A DNA stretch of 9,680 nt, taken from positions 1 through 9,680 of the forward strand of contig JBFOMB010000004.1 of the NCBI GenBank assembly GCA_040830545.1, written 5' to 3'. A program made the translations under genes and the position numbers. The DNA is from HXMU1420-2 sp040830545 (GTDB lineage: Bacteria; Pseudomonadota; Alphaproteobacteria; Rhodobacterales; Rhodobacteraceae). The notes beneath the pieces are model-generated. The model was not told the DNA's origin, did not search any database, and was given only the letters and a program-made list of their open reading frames with translations. Of this stretch, positions 1-5,888 are shown one piece after another (the first letter of the stretch is position 1; every line of letters starts with the position of its first letter).

Positions 1-667
1 CCCGCGCGGTGGCATCCTGCGCGTGGATATCCGCCAGTTCCAGATCACACCGCTTGATACAATGCACAAGGTTCTGGATCGCGTCCGCATCGACGGTCAA
101 CATATGCATGTCGACGCTCAGGCTTTGCCCCAACTGCCCGCGCGGGTCGATCAGCCCCGACCGGCTGTCCAGCGCAAAGTTCACAGGCTGCGCGTGCAGC
201 ACGTCACGCCCTGCCCCATAGTCCGGCACGTCACAGGCCGCCAACACGCGCGCCACTTCGTTTTCGGTGACAACCTGACCTTCGAGTTCCACGCGTGCGT
301 CCAGCCCGTAGGACCGCGGGCTGGCCCCCGAGAAACAGGCGATCACGTGATCAACCCGGATTTCCGCCATTTTCTGCGCGGCCTGTAATGCCGTGCGGAT
401 CGCGCGCTCGGTCTCCTGCATCGAGGTGATTTCGCCAAACTGCCCACCTCGCGACCGCGTGGTTGCTGCGCCAATCACGCGAAACCCGGACTGCCCCGCC
501 AGCGAGCCTATCGAATTGTCATCGCTCAGCCGCGACGACCCGTCAAAACGCAGAACCAGACAGGCGATCTTGGACGAGCCCACATCCAGAATAGCCACCA
601 CGCCCCGTTGCATGGCCTGTTGCCGCATCTGGCGCATGGCCCTCTGTGTTTCGTAAAGCTCCGTCAT
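1..667 (-). CDS. ftsA: Cell division protein FtsA, N-terminal half (cut by window edge)
   Basis: FtsA is an actin-like ATPase that tethers FtsZ filaments to the inner membrane and recruits later divisome proteins. About 222 codons are visible of the usual 410-450; the C-terminal half, with the membrane-binding helix, lies beyond position 1. After a basic, Gln/Met-rich N-terminus, the phosphate-1 nucleotide-binding motif AILDVGSSKIACLVLRF appears near residues 25-41. The segment with EITSMQETERAIRTAL and VDHVIACFSG follows, and then the FtsA-specific 1C subdomain with VDMHMLTVDADAIQNLV near residues 185-202. I chose the ATG at 667. A GTG directly before it (670) is also in frame, and AGGTG sits almost against the start, so the exact first codon is uncertain. 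Only 6 bases separate it from the ftsQ stop, which suggests coupled translation. Family identity is secure. Confidence 0.95.
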   Translation of the reverse strand, partial: MTELYETQRAMRQMRQQAMQRGVVAILDVGSSKIACLVLRFDGSSRLSDDNSIGSLAGQSGFRVIGAATTRSRGGQFGEITSMQETERAIRTALQAAQKMAEIRVDHVIACFSGASPRSYGLDARVELEGQVVTENEVARVLAACDVPDYGAGRDVLHAQPVNFALDSRSGLIDPRGQLGQSLSVDMHMLTVDADAIQNLVHCIKRCDLELADIHAQDATAR

Positions 668-673
668 CACCTG

Positions 674-1543
674 CTACCCGCCATTATTCAGCTGTCTTAT
701 CCGCCGCCATTCTTCGACCGCGTGGTTTGTCATTCTCAGCGTCGGTCGTTCACCGATACGCATGTCGATCACCGCCAGATCGCGATCCAGCAGGTCCTGT
801 ACCTGGTTCAGCGCGATTACCCGCTGCAACGCCTGAATGGGCCGGTCGGCGGGCAGCAGGATGCGCTGCTCGCGATCCAGAACAACGTCCCAGCGCCGCT
901 CGCCCACCCGCGCCATGGCCCGCACGCGATCCGCCAAGGGGGCCGCAACCGCAAACAGCGACAGCGCCTCGCGCACATGCTGATCCGCGCCTTCGCCCAC
1001 GATCAGCGGCAGATCCGACCGCGTCTTGCGGCTGGGTAGTTCGGCCACGTGCGCGCCCGTGTCGTCGAGGATCGTCACCCCTTCGTAGTTGCGCCAGACC
1101 ACCACCGGGATGCGCTCCACCACCTGCACTTCCATCAAACCACCCGGACGGATGCGCACGGTTGCGTCGCGAACCGGGTCCAGCCCAACGATCACGTCGC
1201 GGATTTCCTCGAGGTTCAGATCGAAGGAACTGATGGGGAAATCGATCGGCACAACTTCGCGAATATCCTCCGAAACCGCCTGACTGGCCCCATCAATCGC
1301 CATGAGGCCCACCATGAATTCCGGCCGTTCCTGAATGCTGGACCTGACCTCGGCCACAAACAGGTTTAGCGCGTCGCGCCGTTCTTCACTCGCCAGAAAC
1401 GCGCTGCTGATCGCAAAGACCAGCGCAAACGGGATGCCGACCCGCAGCCCCAGCCGAATGCCCGGCGTCAGCATCCAGCGCTGCATCCGGTAGCTCAGGC
1501 GCGAAGGCGCCGGGTCACGGGGCGTGGCGTTCACCTGTTGCAC
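674..1543 (-). CDS. ftsQ: Cell division protein FtsQ
   Basis: FtsQ is a single-pass inner-membrane protein of the divisome that works with FtsB and FtsL and helps control septal peptidoglycan synthesis. With the start chosen here it has 289 residues, normal for alphaproteobacteria. It has a basic cytoplasmic tail of about 30 residues, one membrane segment near residues 31-51 (GLRVGIPFALVFAISSAFLA), and then a periplasmic part. The POTRA-like region spans about residues 75-145, including SSFDLNLEEIRDVIVGLDP and VQVVERIPVVVW. The FtsQ beta domain follows (VTILDDTGAHVAELP). The frame is open up to a GTG at 1570, but the GTG at 1543 is preferred because GGAGG lies 7 bases upstream of it. The gene overlaps the end of ddl by 13 bases and stops 6 bases before ftsA, so ddl-ftsQ-ftsA look translationally linked. 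Confidence 0.93.
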   Translation of the reverse strand: MQQVNATPRDPAPSRLSYRMQRWMLTPGIRLGLRVGIPFALVFAISSAFLASEERRDALNLFVAEVRSSIQERPEFMVGLMAIDGASQAVSEDIREVVPIDFPISSFDLNLEEIRDVIVGLDPVRDATVRIRPGGLMEVQVVERIPVVVWRNYEGVTILDDTGAHVAELPSRKTRSDLPLIVGEGADQHVREALSLFAVAAPLADRVRAMARVGERRWDVVLDREQRILLPADRPIQALQRVIALNQVQDLLDRDLAVIDMRIGERPTLRMTNHAVEEWRRIRQLNNGG

Positions 1544-2454
1544 GACGCGTCCTCCACCAGCCAGCGGCACAGGGCGCCAAAACTCATGCCCACTGCCTCG
1601 GCCTGTTCGGGTGAAAGTGATGTGGGGGTCATCCCCGGCTGGGTGTTGGTTTCCAGAAGGTACAGCCCATCGGCACCACGCGTGTCATCCCAGCGGAAAT
1701 CCGTGCGGCTGATGCCCTGGCAACCCAGGATGTCATGGGCCTGTTTGGCATAGTCCATGCAGCGGTCGAAAATCTCCTGCGGGACTTCGGCAGGCACCGT
1801 GTGGGTCGACCCGCCCGGTGCGTATTTCGCGTGGTAATCGTACCAGCCATCGGTGTGGATTTCAGTGACGGTCAGCGGCTTGTCGCCCAGCACCGTCACG
1901 GTCAACTCCCGCCCCGGCACATAGGTTTCGACCATCACATGCTCGGGCATGGTTTCATCCAGCATCGGCGGACCATTGGGGCTTTCATGCACGATGTAGA
2001 TACCGACGCTCGACCCTTCGTTGTTCGGCTTCACCACGTAGGGCGGCGGCAGGATGTGACGCTCCGACACCTCACCCTTGCGGGCGATCACGCTTTCCGC
2101 AACCGGCATCCCGGCACGCGCAAACGCCGCCTTGCTGCGCTGTTTGTCCAATGCAAGTGCCGAGGCCAGAACGCCAGAATGCGTGTACGGAATACTCAAC
2201 CACTCCAGCATACCCTGAACACAGCCGTCTTCACCCCAACGCCCATGCAAGGCATTGAACACCACGTCCGGTTTCAATTCGGCAAGTTTCTGCGCCAGAT
2301 CGCGCCCGGCATCCAGCTCCATCACCGGGAACCCTTCACCACGCAGCGCCTCTGCGCATTCATGACCCGTGCTGAGAGAGACCTCTCGCTCTGCCGAGAG
2401 ACCGCCCATCAAAACCGCCACAGTCGGGAGATGCCCGCCCGATTGCTCCACCAC
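1531..2454 (-). CDS. ddl: D-alanine--D-alanine ligase
   Basis: This ATP-grasp enzyme joins two D-alanines in the cytoplasm to give the dipeptide that MurF adds to the peptidoglycan precursor. It has 307 residues, matching the DdlB type. Landmarks: GGLSAEREVSLSTG near residue 17 (E22 matches E. coli E15); FNALHGRWGEDGCVQG near 66; YVVKPNNEGSSVG near 139-151 (S149 matches S150); the omega-loop region YDYHAKY at 205-211; ISRTDF at 248-253; and ETNTQPGMT at 268-276, giving the R250, D252, E268 and N270 metal and phosphate ligands. All key catalytic positions are present. The start is a GTG at 2454 or the adjacent GTG at 2451. GAGG lies 2 and 5 bases before them, which favours 2451 slightly, and an in-frame TGA a few codons upstream prevents a longer protein. 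The 3' end overlaps ftsQ. Confidence 0.96.
   Translation of the reverse strand: MVEQSGGHLPTVAVLMGGLSAEREVSLSTGHECAEALRGEGFPVMELDAGRDLAQKLAELKPDVVFNALHGRWGEDGCVQGMLEWLSIPYTHSGVLASALALDKQRSKAAFARAGMPVAESVIARKGEVSERHILPPPYVVKPNNEGSSVGIYIVHESPNGPPMLDETMPEHVMVETYVPGRELTVTVLGDKPLTVTEIHTDGWYDYHAKYAPGGSTHTVPAEVPQEIFDRCMDYAKQAHDILGCQGISRTDFRWDDTRGADGLYLLETNTQPGMTPTSLSPEQAEAVGMSFGALCRWLVEDASCNR
1551..1555 (-). promoter_or_regulatory. Shine-Dalgarno site that decides the ftsQ start
   Basis: On the minus strand GGAGG (within CTGGTGGAGGACGCGTC) ends 7 bases before the GTG at 1543. The alternative GTG at 1570 lies upstream of this site and has nothing comparable before it. The site is inside the last codons of ddl, which fits translation of ftsQ being coupled to ddl. 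Confidence 0.7.
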
Positions 2455-2469
2455 TGCCTCAACCGCTCA

Positions 2470-2483
2470 GGACCTTATGGTCC
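2470..2483 (-). repeat. Short inverted repeat in the murB-ddl spacer
   Basis: GGACC and GGTCC form perfect 5-base arms around a 4-base loop (TTAT on the plus strand). It lies between the candidate -10 box and the ddl start, so it would fall at or near the 5' end of a ddl leader RNA. No T-tract follows on the minus strand, so it does not look like a terminator. At this arm length chance occurrence is quite possible. Confidence 0.3.
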
Positions 2484-2511
2484 GTTATTCTTTAGGTTCC
2501 GGGGCTGTCAT
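2484..2511 (-). promoter_or_regulatory. Candidate sigma-70-type promoter for ddl-ftsQ-ftsA
   Basis: In the 99-base murB-ddl spacer, the minus strand has ATGACA (2511-2506; 5 of 6 matches to TTGACA), 16 bases, then AATAAC (2489-2484; 4 of 6 matches to TATAAT). The -10 box is in a locally AT-rich patch, unusual for this window, and ends about 30 bases before the ddl start. The spacer is the longest gap in the murB-to-ftsA half of the window. This is inferred from sequence match alone, and the genes are also likely read from further upstream. Confidence 0.3.
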
Positions 2512-2553
2512 ACTGCCTGCGTCAGCGCCGGTTCCGGCTTGATTATTCTTGGT

Positions 2554-3492
2554 CTATTTCTTGTTATCTTGTGCCGCCGGCTCACCGACGCGCATGATTT
2601 CCCATTCTAGCGTGATCCCGCTGGAATCGTAAACCTTTTTTCGCACCTCTTCGCCCAGACCTTCCAAATCTGCGGCAGTGGCGCCATCGGCATTGATCAT
2701 GAAATTCGAATGCTTCTCGCTCATCTGCGCGCCGCCTTTGCGCGCGCCGCGCATACCCGCATCGTCAATCAGCTTCCACGCCTTGAGGTCATGCACATCA
2801 TCCGCCCGCCCGGTCGAGGAATAGCCGGCCGGGTTGCGAAACGTTGACCCGGCAGACCGGTCGCGGGTCGGCTGGGTTGCATCCCGCTTGGCCAGCTGGG
2901 TTTCCATACGCGCGGTCAATTCGTCCGGGTCGCCCATCGGAGCCTCAAACGTCGCCTGCGTCAGAACCGCGCCCTCGGGCAGGCTCGACTGTCGGTAGCC
3001 GAAGGTCAGGTCATCCGCAGTCAGCGTCACCACCGCGCCATTGCGCAACACCGCCTGCGCGCTGACGAAATGGTCAGCGGTATAGCTGCCATAACACCCT
3101 GCATTCATCCGCACGGCCCCGCCGATGGAACCCGGAATGGTCCGCAAGAAGGTCAGGTCCAGCCCTGCCTCCGCCGCCCTGCGCGCCACATGCGCATCCA
3201 GCGCTGCCGCCCCGGCGGTCACGCGGGTGCCGTCAACGGTGATCTCGTTAAACCCCCGCCCCAACCGCACCACCACGGCCCGTAGCCCCCCGTCCCGCAC
3301 GATCAGGTTCGACCCAACGCCCATGGGAAACACCGGGATGTCGGTCGGAAGATCCCGCAAAAACGCCGACAGGTCGTCCACATCCGCAGGCTGAAACACC
3401 CAATCCGCGGGCCCCCCAACCCGCAACCATGTCAAACCCGACAGGTCCCGATTGGGCGTCAGTTTACCGCGAGGTGTGGGGAGGTTCGTCAT
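2554..3492 (-). CDS. murB: UDP-N-acetylenolpyruvoylglucosamine reductase MurB
   Basis: MurB is a cytoplasmic FAD enzyme that uses NADPH to reduce UDP-GlcNAc-enolpyruvate to UDP-MurNAc, the committed building block of peptidoglycan. It has 312 residues. The FAD domain shows LRVGGPADWVFQPAD near residue 23, PMGVGSNLIVRDGG near 56 and LRTIPGSIGGAVRMNAGCYG at 116-135. The substrate domain shows FGYRQSSLP (R167 in the position of E. coli R159) and DRSAGSTFRNP, in which S216 is the catalytic proton donor. Near the C-terminus, ITLEWEIM supplies the second catalytic acid, E298. The compact architecture fits type II MurB. The frame is open upstream to about 3663, but that stretch lacks family similarity and overlaps the end of the preceding gene, so the ATG at 3492 is preferred. 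No clear Shine-Dalgarno sequence precedes it. Confidence 0.95.
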   Translation of the reverse strand: MTNLPTPRGKLTPNRDLSGLTWLRVGGPADWVFQPADVDDLSAFLRDLPTDIPVFPMGVGSNLIVRDGGLRAVVVRLGRGFNEITVDGTRVTAGAAALDAHVARRAAEAGLDLTFLRTIPGSIGGAVRMNAGCYGSYTADHFVSAQAVLRNGAVVTLTADDLTFGYRQSSLPEGAVLTQATFEAPMGDPDELTARMETQLAKRDATQPTRDRSAGSTFRNPAGYSSTGRADDVHDLKAWKLIDDAGMRGARKGGAQMSEKHSNFMINADGATAADLEGLGEEVRKKVYDSSGITLEWEIMRVGEPAAQDNKK

Positions 3493-3553
3493 GCCGCTTG
3501 GTAATCCGGGGAGGGATGGGGCGCAAGGTGGGTTGGGGCGAACGGCACATCCT

Positions 3554-5059
3554 TCACATCCCAAGCAAAGGTCGCACAATCTCCCAAATGTATCGCGCGC
3601 CAGAAACCGCCGCTTCGGCTTGCGCCAATGCGGCGACAAGACCAGCGGACAATGCGCCACCAATCGCGGCGACTTTCACCAACCGGCTGCCCAAGCGATA
3701 TCGTTCGTCTTTCTTTTCGGCATCCGGCAAGCCCGGATCGTTAACAACGCGCCAGTCCTCTCGCAACTGCAACGCCAATTCGGGATCGGAACGCGCCGCA
3801 ACCGCCTCCACAACCGGTGCGATTTTTGAACGTTCCTCCGGCACCAATCGCTCGAACTGCAGGCGCGCGCGGGCATCTATGGTGTCTTTGGCGTCCTGAT
3901 CGAAGTTGTAGATGTCGTCTGCCGTATTTTGCAGGTCAGTTTGCGTATCCATCACCAGATCATCCCGATCCGGCAGCAAACCATCCGTGACCTTGGATGA
4001 AGTATGACGAATGACCTTTTGGCAAACCTCCCACAGGCGCAGCGGGTTGTCGTGATACCGGTCCAAGTGATCTTCGAGCAAGTCCGCCTCTGGCCCAAGT
4101 GCGGAGTATTGATTGAAGTGCTGCGCCTGCCTGATACTGCGAACAACATCACCAATCCGGTCGCATGCATCCTGCAATGTTTTTGATGGCAATGCGGAGC
4201 GCGGGAACAACTGATACACACCATCAGCGTTGACGCGAATGTCTTCGGCATTTGGCGTCGCGCGGCGGGCATGCTCCAATTCGATCTCAGCAATCCGCTG
4301 CGCCACAGCACTCGGCCCGGCATCCCAAACTGCCGGTTCGATCAGGGCAATGTCGGTGAGCAACGGCAGCGGCAGCGGTTTACCGTCCAGCAGAGATTGA
4401 TACCAGCGCAGCCAAAAAGCCCAGTCCGGGTTGAATTGGACCTCCGATTTGATCTGGGTCCATTCGGCATCGAATGGCGAAATTCCATCCGACCACAATG
4501 GGCGACGCCACACGCTTTCACTGTTTGTCAGCGTCAAGACGTCTGCCCCGATTTCGTCCCACAGCGGGACATTGACGAGGCCAGCCAAAGAACGTGCGTA
4601 GGTAGCACCGGCATCATTGGAGGCAGCGGCGGCACTCACTGCTGATGTAGTCGGCGTGTTGACGGATACGTGCCTCGCCGCGTCAAATGCAAAGGCTGCA
4701 GCATTCACTGATTCCGCAGCTGCAAGCGCAAAAGAGTCGCCAACCACCGTGATGGACTCGTCTGCGTCGTAGGCAGCTGCGGCAATAAGAAATTCTGTTC
4801 TGCCGCTCGACAAGACGAAAGCAATCGCTTTCTTGGCAAGTGCTGGTGAAGCTGTAGCAACCAGAGTTACCAATGAACCCCAAAGTGTCTTCAGTTCTAG
4901 CCCGGCGGTACCGGGTCCCATGGTCTGAGACCAAGACCACCACAATGGGAAAACCCTTGTTGCCGCTCGGATTGCAATGGCAACAGAAACCTCTTGTGGT
5001 TGGGTTTCCAGCCAAGCCCTCAGACTTTCCTCATCCGTAACAATCGGCAACTCATCCAT
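3554..5059 (-). CDS. Uncharacterised protein (about 501 residues) in the dcw cluster
   Basis: I do not recognise a named function. The ATG at 5059 gives 501 residues; a TTG at 5095 would add 12. The N-terminus (ESLRAWLETQPQEVSVAIAI) and a central Trp-rich motif, WAFWLRWYQSLLDGKPL near residues 213-229, are followed by IALIEPAVWDAGPSAVAQRI near 237-256. These resemble a recurring pattern I recall in hypothetical proteins of Rhodobacterales and other alphaproteobacteria; that is from memory, not a search. Between them, about residues 85-155, is an Ala-rich stretch with FALAAAESVNAAAFAF and VSAAAASNDAGA. The last 45 residues contain a hydrophobic helix-like segment (VAAIGGALSAGLVAALAQAE) that could be membrane-embedded. 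No signal peptide or catalytic motif is visible. Base composition appears lower in GC than the neighbours (hand counts of four 60-base lines gave about 52-60%, against 63% for one line in murC). It sits between the small membrane genes and murB, all on one strand. Acquisition by transfer is plausible but unproven. Confidence 0.85.
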   Translation of the reverse strand: MDELPIVTDEESLRAWLETQPQEVSVAIAIRAATRVFPLWWSWSQTMGPGTAGLELKTLWGSLVTLVATASPALAKKAIAFVLSSGRTEFLIAAAAYDADESITVVGDSFALAAAESVNAAAFAFDAARHVSVNTPTTSAVSAAAASNDAGATYARSLAGLVNVPLWDEIGADVLTLTNSESVWRRPLWSDGISPFDAEWTQIKSEVQFNPDWAFWLRWYQSLLDGKPLPLPLLTDIALIEPAVWDAGPSAVAQRIAEIELEHARRATPNAEDIRVNADGVYQLFPRSALPSKTLQDACDRIGDVVRSIRQAQHFNQYSALGPEADLLEDHLDRYHDNPLRLWEVCQKVIRHTSSKVTDGLLPDRDDLVMDTQTDLQNTADDIYNFDQDAKDTIDARARLQFERLVPEERSKIAPVVEAVAARSDPELALQLREDWRVVNDPGLPDAEKKDERYRLGSRLVKVAAIGGALSAGLVAALAQAEAAVSGARYIWEIVRPLLGM

Positions 5060-5105
5060 GCCCGCCACGCTGCGGGAGGTTGCGAGTGACGGCAAGCCCT
5101 CGCGC

Positions 5106-5402
5106 CTATCCGCGCCACGCTCTCCACAGCACAGTTCCGATGGCCCCGGTGATCAACCCGGCTGAGGGTGGCAGGGCCAACAGACCCCAGTAGAGCACAT
5201 AGGTCAGGCCGTCCCATCCCTTGGGGACATGTTCCACCCAGAAGAGGAAAGCTGCGTTCGCGACGAGGACGGTCAGGATCACGACACCCGTCAACACCCC
5301 GCGCCCCGGGCGGTTCAGCCGGACGCCACCCCAAACCCCGCCCAGGAACAGCAGCGTTGACCCGACGCTCAGCAAGGTTTCACTGGGGTTCAACGCCCGC
5401 AA
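5106..5402 (-). CDS. Small three-helix membrane protein, unknown function
   Basis: A hydrophobic protein of at most 98 residues with three likely membrane segments: about residues 9-27 (LLSVGSTLLFLGGVWGGV), 36-56 (VLTGVVILTVLVANAAFLFW) and 66-93 (LTYVLYWGLLALPPSAGLI). A polar loop EHVPKGWDG lies between the second and third. Basic residues at both ends suggest where the cytoplasmic sides lie. The frame has no ATG near its beginning. The first possible start is the TTG at 5402, with other TTG codons at 5393 and 5375, and none has a clear ribosome-binding site. With the first start it overlaps the preceding DUF2484 gene by 23 bases, which implies coupling. Size and topology recall DUF2484 proteins, but I see no convincing sequence similarity. 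I believe it is real because hydrophobicity is consistent throughout and it fits a tight run of genes. Confidence 0.7.
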   Translation of the reverse strand: MRALNPSETLLSVGSTLLFLGGVWGGVRLNRPGRGVLTGVVILTVLVANAAFLFWVEHVPKGWDGLTYVLYWGLLALPPSAGLITGAIGTVLWRAWRG

Positions 5403-5637
5403 CCCGGCGCATCCAGCGCCAGAGGTAGATCACCGGCCAGCGCAGGATGCTCGCCCCCGCCAGCAGCACGATGAATCCCACCGTCGGCCCGTTTTCATAG
5501 GTCACGAACCCCAGGATCGGCACCCCCACCGCGATCAGCACATAAGCCCGGAACCAGTGGTTGTCCTTCGACGGGATCAACGCTAGCACATTGGCGACAA
5601 TGGCCCAGATGCAGGCCATGAACAGGGACGCACTCAC
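5380..5637 (-). CDS. DUF2484-family small membrane protein, second copy
   Basis: An 85-residue protein with three hydrophobic segments: about residues 3-21 (ASLFMACIWAIVANVLALI), 31-47 and 51-65. A basic C-terminal tail follows (YLWRWMRRVAG). It resembles the neighbouring upstream protein: Trp at position 11, Pro at 22 at the end of helix 1, and a hydrophobic-Pro-x-x-Tyr motif at the start of the tail (WPVIY here, NPLRY there). The function of DUF2484 is unknown; from memory such genes lie between murC and murB in Rhodobacterales, hinting at a role in envelope assembly. The start is a GTG that overlaps the TGA of the first copy (GTGA), with GAGGTG 5 bases upstream. The frame is open further upstream, but that would overlap the first copy deeply and adds non-homologous residues. 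Confidence 0.85.
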   Translation of the reverse strand: MSASLFMACIWAIVANVLALIPSKDNHWFRAYVLIAVGVPILGFVTYENGPTVGFIVLLAGASILRWPVIYLWRWMRRVAGVEPQ

Positions 5638-5888
5638 TCCGGCACCTCGGTCGGCAGGCCGCGCCATTTGCGATAGAAATAGCGCAGTGGGTTTCGGAAC
5701 ATGGACAGGAACGCCAACAGCGCGCCCACCCCGACCAGCCAGCCGACCTGTATCCACAACAGCACGATCAGCACCGGAGCCGCCGCCAGCAGCATCACAC
5801 CCGGCACATATTGCCGCCGCATCGGCAGGAAGGCGACGATGGTCGAGGCAAAGACCCAGGCAATGGCAAAGTAGATCGTGGCGGTCAT
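5634..5888 (-). CDS. DUF2484-family small membrane protein, first copy
   Basis: An 84-residue protein with three membrane segments, about residues 4-21 (TIYFAIAWVFASTIVAF), 29-46 and 48-63. A short basic loop with LPMRRQYVPG lies after helix 1, and a basic tail with FRNPLRYFYRKWRG after helix 3. The LPMRRQY-P pattern is what I recall as typical of DUF2484, a family of unknown function associated with the murC-murB interval in Rhodobacterales. The ATG at 5888 overlaps the TGA of the permease gene (ATGA), with GGAG 6 bases upstream. Its own TGA overlaps the GTG of the second copy. Both junctions suggest coupled translation. Tandem copies probably arose by duplication followed by marked divergence. 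Confidence 0.88.
   Translation of the reverse strand: MTATIYFAIAWVFASTIVAFLPMRRQYVPGVMLLAAAPVLIVLLWIQVGWLVGVGALLAFLSMFRNPLRYFYRKWRGLPTEVPE

Noticed and set aside
2527..2538. GCCGG-TT-CCGGC inverted repeat after murB as a terminator
   Set aside because: The loop is only two bases and no T-tract follows on the minus strand, so it is unlikely to terminate transcription.
1735..2610. Plus-strand open frame of 291 codons opposite ddl
   Set aside because: Antisense to a complete ddl; composition is shadow-like (many His, Arg, Phe) with no domain.
3493..3663. Upstream extension of the murB frame by 57 codons
   Set aside because: The added residues are Cys/Pro/Arg-rich, do not resemble MurB N-termini and overlap the end of the 501-residue gene; the ATG at 3492 fits the family.
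5082..5103. GCGAG...CTCGC inverted repeat before the 501-residue gene
   Set aside because: Arms are 5 bases with an interrupted inner stem and a two-base inner loop; chance similarity in GC-rich DNA is likely.
5638..5757. Upstream extension of the second DUF2484 frame by 40 codons
   Set aside because: It would overlap the first DUF2484 gene deeply, while the GTG at 5637 has a GAGGTG site and gives the family length.
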